A DNA stretch of 20,301 bases from Chara braunii (GCA_003427395.1 BFEA01001005.1:37950-58250), one strand, 5' to 3'. Positions 1 to 9,382 are shown, counted from the stretch's first letter. The notes: a model not told the origin generated them from the sequence alone. Numbers and translations: made by a program.

Positions 1-55
1 AACTGTATCTTGTCCCGTAGTGCAATTAGAACTCATTTTTGTGACTCCTGCCTAG

Positions 56-82
56 TTTCCTTTTTTCTTTTTTCTTTTTTTT
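56..82. repeat. T-rich pyrimidine tract
   Basis: This is a run of T with three short C interruptions, just before LINE fragment A. On the minus strand it reads as a degenerate poly(A), so it could be the tail of a minus-strand retroposon lying at or beyond the window edge. It could also be simple sequence. No matching element body is visible in the 55 bases to its left. Confidence 0.5.
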
Positions 83-91
83 AAATACCCC

Positions 92-1020
92 CTGCAGTGC
101 TAGTGGTGCTGGTAAAAGCAGACAACACTAACACCTGGGGAGAGGCTCCATCTATATTGATGGGGAGCATCACCTACTAGAAACAGGTCCAACATCCCAT
201 GTACAAAATGAATTAGGAGGATATCTTTCTTTAGAAACTCCTATAAGGTTGTTAGGGGCCTTTAATGACACTAAGTAAACCAATATCGAACGGTGATTGG
301 ATTTCTCGCCCAGCGATCGACAAAATGAATCAATGGAAAATTAAAAAAACTTCCCTGTTTGGAAGAACATTAATTATTAACAAGATGGTCTTAGCATCAA
401 TATGGTATAAATCTGTCTTATGGACAATCTCTAAGTTGAGCATAAAGAGACTTGAAAAATAGGTGGCAACATTTTTATGGAGAGACAACCATGAGTTAGA
501 AAATGTTATTCCTCGAGTGACATGACTTTCCCTTATCTAGCCCAAACTCAGAGGAGATTCCTTGATCCGTCCTTGCAATGTCAATCGGTAGCATTCCAAT
601 GGTTAAAAGAACTGATTTTTTCTAATGATAAACGCTGACAACTGACGACTCTGAAGCAAATTCATCGACTAGCCCCACAAACTAAGATGAAGATCCACCC
701 TCTCATATGGATTGAGGATTTATTTTTTGGAGCATTCCAAGGGCAAAGGCAGAGTCTAGAGAAGAGGGTTTGAGGGGGAGCGGCTAAAGAAGATTTATTG
801 TTGGATAACTTATGAGTATCGTTATTGAAAACATGACGCAGTTTACCTCTACCCAATAGACCTTTCCCCTCCCGATATGAGGAGGTCCTAAGACAACCCC
901 TTTTTGATAATAAATGGATCACCGATCAAAATAGTGTTATATTTAGAAGTTCAGATCCTCCATGGCCTCTGTGGGTTAAAAGAGGTGTGTTAAGGATCAA
1001 AGATATATGGGACACGAAAA
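92..1020 (+). pseudogene. LINE ORF2 fragment A: post-palm, thumb and C-terminal part
   Basis: This is a decayed piece of a non-LTR retrotransposon ORF2, starting downstream of the reverse transcriptase FADD motif. Reading across several frames gives, in order: EHHLLETGPTSHVQNELGG (about 157-213); LETPIRLLGAFN (about 226-261); the thumb-region pattern SLFGRTLIINKMVLASIWYK (about 352-411); VATFLWRDNHELENVIPRV (about 463-519); IHRLAPQTKMKIHPLIWIED (about 660-719); RSLPLPNRPFPSRYEEVLRQ; and DPPWPLWVKRGVLRIKDIWD (about 955-1014). Every block has a counterpart, in the same order, in minus-strand fragment C, which fixes the identity. There are in-frame stops after LSIKRLEK (460-462) and within the following 100 bases, plus at least one frameshift near 261-265. 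The upstream palm and endonuclease are absent. It is non-functional. The open frames on the opposite strand at 662-1252 are shadows. Confidence 0.8.
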
Positions 1021-1469
1021 ACAGAGGCTGCGTCCATCGATTTACGCGGCCCTGAATCCAACCATCCGAAGGACGACGAAAAAGGANGAAGANGCGAGGA
1101 CACTGATGCAATTTCCCTTCCAACCCAATCTCCCGTAATTGGCCCATCCTTCCCAGCTTAGGACCCCTCATTGCTACCGCGCAGAAGATCGCGCGAAACA
1201 AAAATCGGTTTGTCACAAGGTGTCGAAACTGAACCGTTTTGGGCCTCTCCAAGGTGATGTCCCATTTCTGTGAGAAAGAACTGGAGAAGTCTNCATTGAG
1301 CTCTCTAAGAGACTATGTGGGAGGTCAAAAGAATTCCCCTATTCGTTTTCGTGAAGTGAAAAGAAAATGATTTTAGTTTCCCCCCCCCCGGTATTGCGGG
1401 GTTGAACTAACCCAAGTCATTCAAAGCTGAAGCCGGGTAATGGCCCTGGTACTTTTTCGCTTATTTTCG
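1021..1469. other. Unassigned stretch after LINE fragment A
   Basis: No gene is recognised here. The segment may be the badly decayed continuation of fragment A, because a block reading SLRDYVGGQKNSPIRFREVK (about 1300-1360) loosely recalls ALRDRSHQVGRIVHF in fragment C. The match is too weak to annotate as coding. It holds three ambiguous bases (1087, 1093, 1293) and a C homopolymer at about 1381-1390. Confidence 0.4.
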
Positions 1470-1546
1470 CTTTTGGATATACTTGCCATATGGGACACTG
1501 GACCCGGTTTCCAGCAGGTGATGCTCCAANCAATAGATTTGAGCAG
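1470..1546 (-). pseudogene. Inverted LINE post-palm fragment
   Basis: On the minus strand this reads LEHHLLETGSSVPYGKYIQ. That matches EHHLLETGPTSHVQN in fragment A (+, about 157-201) and the corresponding nucleotides at about 2340-2395 (+). It is therefore a short, inverted copy of the LINE segment just downstream of the reverse transcriptase palm. It abuts the plus-strand endonuclease fragment B, the same head-to-head arrangement as C/D near 4855. One ambiguous base (1530) lies inside it. Confidence 0.5.
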
Positions 1547-1554
1547 CCAGTGAG

Positions 1555-1815
1555 GACCCACTATACGGGGGTGCTCTTATTGTTTTTAGAAAAACTAAGC
1601 TATATTCTTGTCTCAGTTGTGAGAGGTAGGTTTTGGTGGGTGACCCACTAGACGGGGGTGCTCTTATTGTTTTTAGAAAAACTAAGCTATATTCTTGTCT
1701 CAGTTGTGAGAGGTAGGTATTGGTGGGTGACCCACTAGACGGGGGTGCTCTTATTGTTTTTAGAAAAACTAAGCTATATTCTTCTCTCAGTTGTGAGAGG
1801 TAGGTATTGGTGGGC
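1555..1815. repeat. 87-bp tandem repeat, three units, inside the LINE endonuclease
   Basis: Three nearly identical 87-bp units begin at 1555, 1642 and 1729, each starting GACCCACTA. The period is exactly 29 codons, so the repeat keeps phase. In the endonuclease frame each unit reads VGDPLDGGALIVFRKTKLYS and so on, and ends ...VLVG. The last unit runs straight into VGDFNAAPD, with TTGGTGGG shared at every junction. Each unit carries an in-frame TAG in the sense frame. The antisense strand is open for 134 codons only because of the repeat. A duplication through the TTGGTGGGYGA microhomology is the simplest origin. Confidence 0.9.
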
Positions 1816-2285
1816 GATTTCAACGCCGCCCCGGACCGTGTGCTGGACAGATGGAAAATCTCCACACCATGCCCAATTTATATACAAAATGACGATAGAA
1901 TGATAGCGGAACTTGCACAATCTCTCAACCTTTTTGATGCCTTCAGAAGACAATTCCCGACTGATCGCGGATTCACATGTTTCCGAAATAACGGCANGGA
2001 GAAAGCAACGAGGTCCCGAATTGATCTGATCTTAATCTTAGAAGAAATACAAGGATCCTTACAAATCGTAGAGATCTTCCCGCGCAGCCCGTACCCCGGC
2101 CTAGACCACGCAATGTGTGTAGCCATTCTCTCATTTAGGAAAAAAACAGACCAGGCCAGGGGTTTTTATAAATTAAACACTCCCCTTTTGTCTATCGAAC
2201 GCGTGAAAGTCTATCTTAGAGACGTGTGGTCTTTCTGGCAAAAACAGAGAGACCGGATAGATAACAATATCGTATGGTTCAACAC
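1800..2285 (+). pseudogene. LINE endonuclease fragment B (EEP/APE-like)
   Basis: This is the C-terminal half of an apurinic/apyrimidinic-type (exonuclease-endonuclease-phosphatase fold) LINE endonuclease, which in intact elements nicks target DNA to start target-primed reverse transcription. The conserved blocks are visible in order: VGDFNAAPDRVLDRW (catalytic D and N), the segment FDAFRRQFPTDRGFTCFRNNG, SRIDLIL (conserved D), and SPYPGLDHAMCVAILSFRKK (conserved DH). A linker-like FYKLNTPLLSIERVKVYLRD follows. The frame is open from 1807 to the TAG at 2323-2325, apart from one ambiguous base at 1997. The N-terminal half of the domain, with the metal-binding N and E motifs, is missing and is replaced by the 87-bp repeat. 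Homology breaks after VWFN at about 2282. D (4851-5370) is a close relative along the whole stretch. Confidence 0.85.
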
Positions 2286-2410
2286 CTGCGGTGCTAGTGG
2301 TGCTGACAAGGTCAGACACCACTAGCACCCGGGGGGAAGCTCCATCAATTGGTGGGGAGCATCACCTGCTGGAAAATTGGTCCATCGTCCNNTTACAATA
2401 AGTACAAAAT
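2286..2410 (+). pseudogene. LINE post-palm fragment fused to endonuclease B
   Basis: The nucleotides match those at about 92-205 at the left end of fragment A, including the GTGCTAGTGGTGCTG start, GGGGAGCATCACCT and GTACAAAATGA. The segment therefore belongs just downstream of the reverse transcriptase palm, yet here it follows the endonuclease directly, so the linker and the whole palm are deleted. Short frames read GEAPSI and GGEHHLLENW. Two ambiguous bases lie at 2391-2392. Confidence 0.6.
2290..2329. repeat. Perfect inverted repeat / hairpin
   Basis: The arms GGTGCTAGTGGTG (2290-2302) and its exact complement (2317-2329) enclose a second 5-bp stem, CTGAC/GTCAG, with a 3-nt AAG loop and one bulged A at 2316. 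The homologous position in fragment A (97-134) pairs less well (10 of 12), so the B copy is the better palindrome. Confidence 0.85.
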
Positions 2411-2659
2411 GATTGCAGGAATTTGACTACGAAACCTGCCAGCGTTGATTACTCTGGTGTCCAGAGGATTAACTGTGCAGGTAGTTGTGTGGGGGGAGGA
2501 AACCTCTTCACCTTTGTACCAGGTGCCATATATCTACAACTAAAAGGCTAGTCCCTCCCTCCTTTTCTGAATTGTTGAGCNGAAAGCTGAGTGAGAGAAC
2601 TGAGTAAAACTGGGACCTTGNTTTGGGAGCCTGCCCTAATCCCATCTTGCCGTTCGTCC
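2411..2659. other. Probable 3' trailer of LINE fragment C
   Basis: No gene is recognised. This lies immediately downstream (in minus-strand sense) of the last C-terminal LINE block, so it is probably the element's 3' untranslated region or the boundary with fragment B. No poly(A) (poly-T on the + strand) or clear target-site duplication is visible. Two ambiguous bases lie at 2581 and 2621. Confidence 0.35.
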
Positions 2660-4860
2660 TCAATCTCTCCCATACCAATCCAGACCAACCAAGCAATTTG
2701 AAAGGGGGGGGAGAGGATNGGGGAAGCCTTTGCTGGGTCTCATGGGGATTGTTGTATCGATCTTAGTCCACTCGTGAAAAAGGAGNCAGTAGTCCCTTAC
2801 TAAATCCCTCCTCCCTTGTCCCTCCTCTAGACCTTTTTGTCCGCCTTTCCATTCAATTTCCCCAATCCTCCCCCCTTTATCCCCCCCAAGCCAGCTCAGG
2901 CTAAAATCCTTGATTTTTTGTTGGATATATTTTGGTGTGTGTAATAGCTGGATTTGCATCCTGACGTTCTCCCATTTTTCTCTTATTTCTGTTTGGATCT
3001 GTTGTTGTATGCTCTCAGTGAATTCTGGGCCTTCCAGTCTTGCTCTTTCCATTTCGTATGTGCATCGCCGTCTCCAGAGGGCCCAGAGCACCGCCTTACG
3101 ACCTAGTTTGAACATGTTGCTAGTGAAGTCATCTAGTTGGTCCGTAGGGTAGGTTTCGCATAGCAAGGCTTTCCAATTCCACGGCCACCGGATCCGGGTT
3201 TCTAATTGATCCCAGATTCAATCCCGCCATCTCCACAACCAAACCTGTGTTCGATTGTTTTTGGTACTTTTCAGGAGGGGAACGCATCAGTGCAAAGCCT
3301 ACACCAGGGCAGGGCTTGCCCTCTTTGTTCAAGGTTTGTCCTTTCTATCGGCCGGTCCATTGTTGGCAGGCAGNGGTGCTCAAGCTGCCATTGCAACGAA
3401 GCAAATTTTGCCGGTTTTTCCTTGACCGTTTTGAACCACTTTATATCTCTTAGCTTGTCCTTGTTAATGTTTAAGTGGTTCATCCATCGTGCCTCCACCC
3501 GATTCCGCANGTTTATTCTCGGCTTGAGGAGCCTGTAGGTCGATTTTACTGTAAGACCGTATAACGATCTAGTGATTTTCCTGCCCCTCCCTGCCGAAGT
3601 TGTCCATGTCCATTCCACGGGGTCCAGAGCGAGTTGATGGATCGGGGTTCAGGGGCAGTAGGCGGTCCATTGCTCATTTTCATGGAGCACTCTAATTCTG
3701 AATAGGTCCTCTTTCTGTTGTACTATTGTTTCTTCTGGAGAAGTTCTTTGGAGGATGTTGTTCCAGCGTATTTGGAAGAGATTTACTCTCAATGATCCGT
3801 CNGGTTCGAAGTGGACTATGCGTCCCACCTGATGTGATCGATCCCTCAAAGCCACCCAGTCCGATTCTTGAAGGGTGAGGCCTTTCTTTAGGACTCTCCA
3901 CCATGACAGGGGGATGTTTTCTATTATGGGTTCCAGGGCGTCCTCCGGTCGATGGCAGTGGCGTAGTCTCTTTCTTAGCNGGCCCGGTTCGATCCAGNTT
4001 CTTTGTTCTTTGTCCCATGTATCATTTATCCTTGTTACTCCCCGCCTGATCCAGCCTTGCCATGGGGAGTCCATACAATGGAGGGTTTGGCCCTTTGAGT
4101 CTATTATCCACCTGTTCCCAAAAAGCGGTTGTCGTGCCACTTCCTCCCATCTCTCATGTGGAATTCTATCCGGCAGGGGTAGACTTCTCCATGTTTTCAG
4201 GAGGTCGGGCCAAAAGGGGTCATTGCGCAGGTCGGCCCTTGCAGCTTGTCTGNGTGAATCTGGNGGGAGATAACCATGCTGCATACCTCTTCTTGGGATG
4301 GGCCATGCCCTGTTTTCAAGACACATCAGCGGGTCGCTCCCCTCCACTGTTTGTGGCGGCAAACGAGAAATTTGTTCCAAGGCCAACCCCTTCCACGGGG
4401 NGTCCTGGTTGAAGAGTAGGCGTTTGAGTCATTGTAGCGCCAGTGCCTTTGTTTGTAGCGCGAGATCTATTATGCCCAGACCTCCTTTCGCTTTGGGTTG
4501 AATTATAGATTGCCAAGCCACTCTGCTAATCACATTACGCTCCTCATGGTTTCCCCTCCATAGGAAGGCGGCTATCTGACGTTGCAAGGGGCGTAATGCG
4601 TTCTTGTCCAANGCCCAGATAGCAAATTTGTACCACACGGAGACCAATATCACGTTGTTTATTATTAGGGAGCGTCCTATCAACGAGGTATATTTGTCCT
4701 TCCATAATATCATATTTTCCTGAGGCGGGCCCGAGATCCATTCATTATTGGTAGTCGGCCTACCTTCTGCTGACATCAGCACTCCTAACACTCTAATTGG
4801 GGTTTCCTTTGGTAACCATTTGAGCCTGGGTTCTTCTGGGGGTCTTACTTCTTGGTGGTG
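2660..4860 (-). pseudogene. LINE ORF2 fragment C: thumb to C-terminus with zf-RVT-type finger
   Basis: This is the best-preserved 3' half of a LINE ORF2 in the window. In minus-strand order it starts at HHQEVRPPEEPRLKW just past the palm. Next come KETPIRVLGVLMSAEGRPTT, the thumb-like SLIGRSLIINNVILVSVWYK, AAFLWRGNHEERNVISRVAW and GGLGIIDLALQTKALALQ. The central C-terminal block 4386-3649 follows (ALEQISRLPPQ; SLPLPDRIPHERWEEVARQP). It ends with a zinc-finger region, WCRLC near 3306-3292 then IEHRFGC, as in the zf-RVT family, and a charged tail KAVLWALWRRRCTYEMERAR. One frame runs from 4791 to 3271, broken only by TGA at 4431-4429 (TGG in the ancestor, judging by the WLK in E) and TGA at 3651-3649. 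A frameshift near 3240-3290 leads to the tail frame ending at 2660. Ten ambiguous bases lie between 2719 and 4612. It is non-functional, because the palm and endonuclease are missing in this orientation. Confidence 0.88.
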
Positions 4861-5650
4861 TATTCACCAGACTGCATCCCGCAGGGAATCCCGATCATAC
4901 TAGCTGGAGACTTTAACGCTGCCCCGCACAGATGGCTGGACAGGTGGAAAATCTCATCCCCGTGTCCTACATACATCGAAACAGACGAACACACAATAAC
5001 GAACCTTCGTAAGTCATTAAGATTGTATGACACCTTCCGCAGATCATACCCGACAAAATGTACTTTCTCATGCTTTCGAAAAAATGGGTCGCAAAGGATC
5101 TCCAAATCTCGCATCGACTTGATTCTTATCTCGGGAGATCTAGAGGGGGCATTGCAAATTGAAGAAAATTTTCCACAAAGCCCATATCCTGGGCTGGATC
5201 ACACAATGTGTGTGGCGATTTTGTCATTTCGGAAAAAAAACGATCAAGGACCTGGCTATTACAAGCTAAACACATCCTTATTGACTCTTCCAAACTTTCA
5301 AACGCATATTAAGGAAACCTGGGCATATTGGCAAAACCACCTGCAGACACTTGGTGATGACGTTCAATAGTTCAATAATGGATTGATTTTTGTGGCCAAG
5401 AAATGTAATGATTTTTCGAAAGCGTTAGCATCCCAACGTCATTTTGATGAAATGGCACTACAACACCAGTTAAACCAACTAAGGAATCAAAAAGAAAAAA
5501 AAATTATGAGTCAGAAGAACTGAGCAATGCTATTCATTCGCTAGAGACCCGGATAATAGCCAGCATGGAACACCGATGGTGGGGGGCACACATCAGAGGG
5601 AAGCTGCGAAAGTACAAAACTGAAGGGATTCTATGCGAGATCGACCAGTA
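4851..5650 (+). pseudogene. LINE endonuclease fragment D with linker
   Basis: This is a second copy of the LINE EEP/APE-type endonuclease C-terminal half. The frame is open from 4852 to a TAG at 5368-5370: VVYSPDCIPQGIPIILAGDF; NAAPHRWLDRWKISSPCP; FSCFRKNGSQRISKSRIDLI; SPYPGLDHTMCVAILSFRKK; GYYKLNTSLLTLPNF. The catalytic-type D/N in GDFN, the D in RID and the DH are all present. The N-terminal half of the domain is missing. After the TAG the same frame continues as FNNGLIFVAKKCNDFSKALA, and after a frameshift near 5515 as AIHSLETRIIASMEHRWWGA then RGKLRKYKTEGILCEI. This is the linker normally found between endonuclease and reverse transcriptase. Homology ends near 5650, where minus-strand fragment E begins. 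Its 5' edge meets the start of C at GGTGGTG (4854-4860), which is readable both as the endonuclease VV and as the opposite-strand HH. Confidence 0.87.
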
Positions 5651-7640
5651 GTGGTTCTCCAGCCACGTGAGGGTATGCACTTTTGATGGCGCAGACGGGG
5701 CCAGGCGGGCTATGTGCTCAAGGGCCAAGAGCCCTCCATGGGCTCTTGGTGGAAGGGATCAACTTTTTCAGCCACTTCAGGCGGAGAGCTTGGACATGCA
5801 TCGGAGGGTCGATAATACCTAGGCCCCCTACTCGCTTCGGTTGGATGACCTACTCCCACGCCACTCGGCTGATCACGTTTGCATGCTCATCATCGGCCCG
5901 CCAAAGGAAGGCCGTCACCTTGGATTTGAGGGATTGGAAGGTCGTCCTGCTCAATGGCCAGAGTACTGATTTATACCATAGGGTGGCAAATACCACATTG
6001 TTGATTGCAAGTGCCCTATCGAAGATGGATGTGTGTTTGTTACGCCCATTAGTCAATTTGGCCAAGGTCGGGGCACTAATCCAACCGTTATTGGAAGATG
6101 GGCGTCCCTAGGCCGTCATGGAGACTCCCATGATGCGAACAGGAGCCTCCTGGGGAAGCCATTGAATGCTGGGAGAGTTTGGTGGGCGCCCCCCTTAATG
6201 GTGGATCCACCATCCTTGTGTTTTGCTCCCCCAGTTCACCACCATGTTGGACACATAGGCAAATTTATCCATTAATCGTCTAATCTCATCCATATTCTTC
6301 AAGTCGTGTGTTGCGTCCACCATGATGGTGAGATCGTCTGCGAATTGTGAGCAGATTGGGATGGCCTCCTCCGGGAACCGTGCGATGTGGATTTTTGTGA
6401 TGTCCTTATTGGCCCGAAGGTTGGCAGACAGAGCCTCCATGATGTTGAGAATGAGGAAAGAGACAATGGGATCGCCTTGATGTACCAACATCTGCAACTG
6501 AATTGTTAGGGCTAGAGCCCCATTAATCTGCACTTTTGTGGTTGCATTGTGATGAAGGATGCGTACCCACCAATGAAAGTCCGATCCAAAATTAATCTTC
6601 TTTAGGCTTTTGTCTAGAAAAAGCCAATCGACATGGTCACAGGCGTTTTTGAAATCTATGATGATGAGCGTCAAGTTTTGTTTGGACTGTCGAGTCATCT
6701 GTACAATCTTATGGACTAATAGAATGTTCTTTTGGATCTCTCTGTGTTGCATGAACCCTGTCTACGAAGGATGTATTGGATCCTCCAAGGCCGGAATCGG
6801 CCAAGGCTTAAGCCAACATCTCGTAGACGATCGTGAGTAGGGTCATCAACCGATAGTTTCGTATGTTAAACTTGTCCCCTTTTTCGTAAAGGAGGGACAG
6901 TACCCCTTGGCCCACTAGCTCCCTCATATCTCTTCTAAGCCAGACATCCTTATAATAATCCATGAGGTCCGTGCTCATGCGATCCCACATTGTCTCCCTG
7001 AATTGCTTTGGGAGCCCATCCATCAGTCGATAGTTCTGTATGTTAAACTTGTCCCCTTTTTCGTAAAAGAGGGACAATACCCCTTGGCCCACTAGCTCCC
7101 TCATATCTCCTCTAAGCCAGACATCCGCCGAGTTTTGCTTGGATTGTCGAGTCATCTGTACAATCTCATGGACTAATAGAATGTTCTTTTGAATCTCTTT
7201 GTGATGCATGAACCCTGTCTATGAAGGATGTATTGGATCCTCCAAGACCGGAATCGGCCAAGGCTTAAGCCAACATCTTGTAGACGATCGTGAGTAGGGT
7301 CATCAATCGATAGTTCCGTATGTTGTACTTGTCCCCTTTTTCGTAAAGGAGGGACAGTACCCCTTGGCCCACTGGCTCCCTCATATCTCCTTTAAGCCAG
7401 ACATCCTTAATATAATAATCCATGAGGTCTGTGCTCATGCGATCCCATATTGTCTCTCAAAATTGCTTTGGGAGCCCATCCAGTCCGGGGGGCTCTCGTC
7501 ATCCATTTGTCGGAGAGTCGCCGCCGATGGTACGACCCCAATCTGTAAAGCCTTTGCCCAACGGGTTGATGCAGAGCTGACCGCGGGGCATACATTCCTC
7601 GGGTGGTGGAACGACAAACCCCAACGAATTTACATCGCTT
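5650..7640 (-). pseudogene. LINE reverse transcriptase fragment E
   Basis: This is the reverse transcriptase core of a LINE ORF2, which copies the element RNA at the nicked target. In minus-strand order it has a pre-finger segment (SAATLRQMDDES near 7530), PPGLDGLPKQF, YEKGDKYNIRNYRLMTLLTI, and QKNILLVHEIVQMTRQSKQN. The palm is open at 6752-6195: motif A IIIDFKNACDHVDW (Asp at 6656-6654), motif B-like HQGDPIVSF, motif C FADD (Asp pair at 6338-6333), and NWGSKT. After frameshifts come RPPNSPSIQWLPQEAPVRIM, the thumb-like SIFDRALAINNVVFATLWYK, TAFLWRADDEHANVISRVAW and GGLGIIDPPMHVQALRLKWL. It ends at HIARLAPSAPSKVHTLTWLE near 5660. All three catalytic aspartates are kept. An internal duplication, frameshifts and stops (for example after MTLLTIVYKMLA) make it non-functional. 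Confidence 0.9.
6674..7484. repeat. 457-bp-offset duplication within the RT finger region, plus partial third copy
   Basis: The segment 6674-7019 recurs at 7131-7484 with an offset of 457 bases (for example CGAGTCATCTGTACAATC at 6691 and 7148). A shorter piece, 7020-7130, repeats the block CGATAGTT...AAGCCAGACATCC seen at 6851-6955 and 7308-7410. In protein terms (minus strand) the order is GLPKQF-RLM-MTRQSKQN, then SADVWLRGD-NYRLM, then again DGLPKQF-RLM-MTRQSKQN. The copies differ by scattered substitutions, so the duplication is not recent, or the copies came from different elements. Confidence 0.9.
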
Positions 7641-9350
7641 CTACACGGGGACTTGGGCGGGGAGTACAAAAGGATGAAGATTTAATGCTCGACTTGTAGA
7701 CGAGCAGTTGCACTCCAAGGACGTACACAATCGTCGTCAATGCGGGGATGTTAGCAAGTGCACGAGGCCGATCTACAATTGGAGGGGCTGAGGAGGTTTC
7801 ATGGTTGGGCGTTCAACGATATACAAAGTTTAGCGTTGAAGGTGGCACATCTTGCAATGCGAATCACCGCACTGGCGTGCAGAACGTTGTCGGTGCGAAT
7901 ACCGTGATGCAAGCGACAAAAAATAAGTTTGGTTTAGAGTTTAAGTATTCCGCGCGAGTCGCGACAGACTTAAGGCGCGCGTGATTTCTTTTCTTGTTGA
8001 TGATTGTAAAGACGACGTAGTTGCCGCACAAAATTTTGTTTCTGATTAATTTAGGATTGAAAGATTATGTCTCATTGATGGATGTGCTTGCCTGTGGCCA
8101 ATGTGGACGTGTGGAGAACGGCATCGACAACGAGGTAATTTTGAAAAAAATTCGATAGATCTACACGTCGAGCAGTGCCCGCTTATTTTGGTGTCAGTCG
8201 ATACTAGACCCAGCCTTGGGCCTAGCGCTATTGGCTACGATGTCAGACTTTCAACAAGGAAATTCAGGGATCGAGGCCGAGCGATGACGACGCGAGATAT
8301 CAGAGTAGCGCGGAAGGACCGATGGGGTTGAGGGCCCGGTGGGGCTATCCTCTCTTGGCTTTGCCGTCGGTGGCGACGGAACAGTGCTAGCAGTGTTTTT
8401 TTCCTCGTTTGCCATAATCTGACGATTAAAAAGTTCTAAATATTTTTATTGTTTTTCTTGTACTATTATTTGTCTTGCTTCGGTACTCCTTGACTCAGGC
8501 GTGGCGGAGGATTTGGAGGCCATCGCGACGGTTGAGGGCCTTGAGCACGCGCCTCCTTCTTATTGACTTGTGGGCTCTTTGAGTATTTGGGGCACTCGTG
8601 AGAGTCCTCGGTCCCACCGTCTTGAAGCGTGGACCGGGGAGTTCAACGTACATGCGAACCGGTGGCTGATTAGCCCCAAGGGGGAAGAAACCAGGGTGGC
8701 TTAAGTCCTTTGTGGGCGTATCGGCCGCCGACCACGGGTTTGTCGCGAGAAGTTTGCCTACAAGCATGCCATTGGACCCCGCCTAGTAGCGTTCTATGCC
8801 GGAGCAGTGGTCAGGGCGCAGTTGCGGGGCCACTGGGTGGCTGGTTCATATAGGATTCTTCCCCCTCGCTTGGTCCCTAGAGTTCTCATTCGAAATACTG
8901 CTCACTAGACTCACTACCACCAAGACCTGCACTAGGGCCCGCTGCATGTAGGTCGCATAGCAGTTTTAGCGATAGGCCACTGTGCTCCCTACTGGTCAAC
9001 CGCATGGGGGATCACAAGGATGGGTGCATAGGTCACGCACCCGAGCACCACCGACCACCCGTAGTTGGTGGGTCCAGCTGGTGAGTATTACACACTCTGA
9101 TGGATCCCAGTTTCCACGGCACAGTCCGAGACGTCTTGCTTAGCGCACATTGGGTTAGCGCACCGTCCGGTAGTTGACCGTAGCGAAGTAACGAAGGAAG
9201 CGAAGGGAATGAATGGAGAATGAGAATTTGCGCAGTGAGGAAGGAGGTTGGAAATCGCAGGAGAGCGAAAGGCATTAAGCCGGGGCAGCGAAGAGGGAGG
9301 CCGAACCTGGACGGGGTTTGCGTCGGGTATGCGTGGAGCAAAGGAGAAGC
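7641..9350. other. No recognisable gene
   Basis: I see no supportable gene. Short open frames occur on both strands (for example + 7748-7984 and - 9341-9033), but none shows a motif or family I know. A coding-like phrase, LMDVLACGQCGRVENGIDNE (+, about 8072-8131), could be a relic but cannot be assigned. A T-rich patch lies at about 8395-8475. Confidence 0.4.
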
Positions 9351-9382
9351 TTAGAGGGTGGAGATGACGAAAGCGAGGAGGA

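Noticed and set aside
662-1252. Minus-strand open frames opposite fragment A
   Set aside because: They are shadows. The plus strand aligns block by block with fragment C.
1461-1865. 134-codon minus-strand frame over the 87-bp repeat
   Set aside because: It is open only because one 87-bp unit is repeated in phase. The sense of the endonuclease is on the plus strand, and only its last part (1546-1470) resembles LINE protein.
2290-2329. Helitron 3' terminal hairpin
   Set aside because: A CTRR end does not follow within the usual ~12 bases, and the segment is homologous to LINE sequence in fragment A.
7748-7984. 78-codon plus frame as a gene
   Set aside because: It is isolated, with no motif and no adjacent coding continuation in any frame that I could support.
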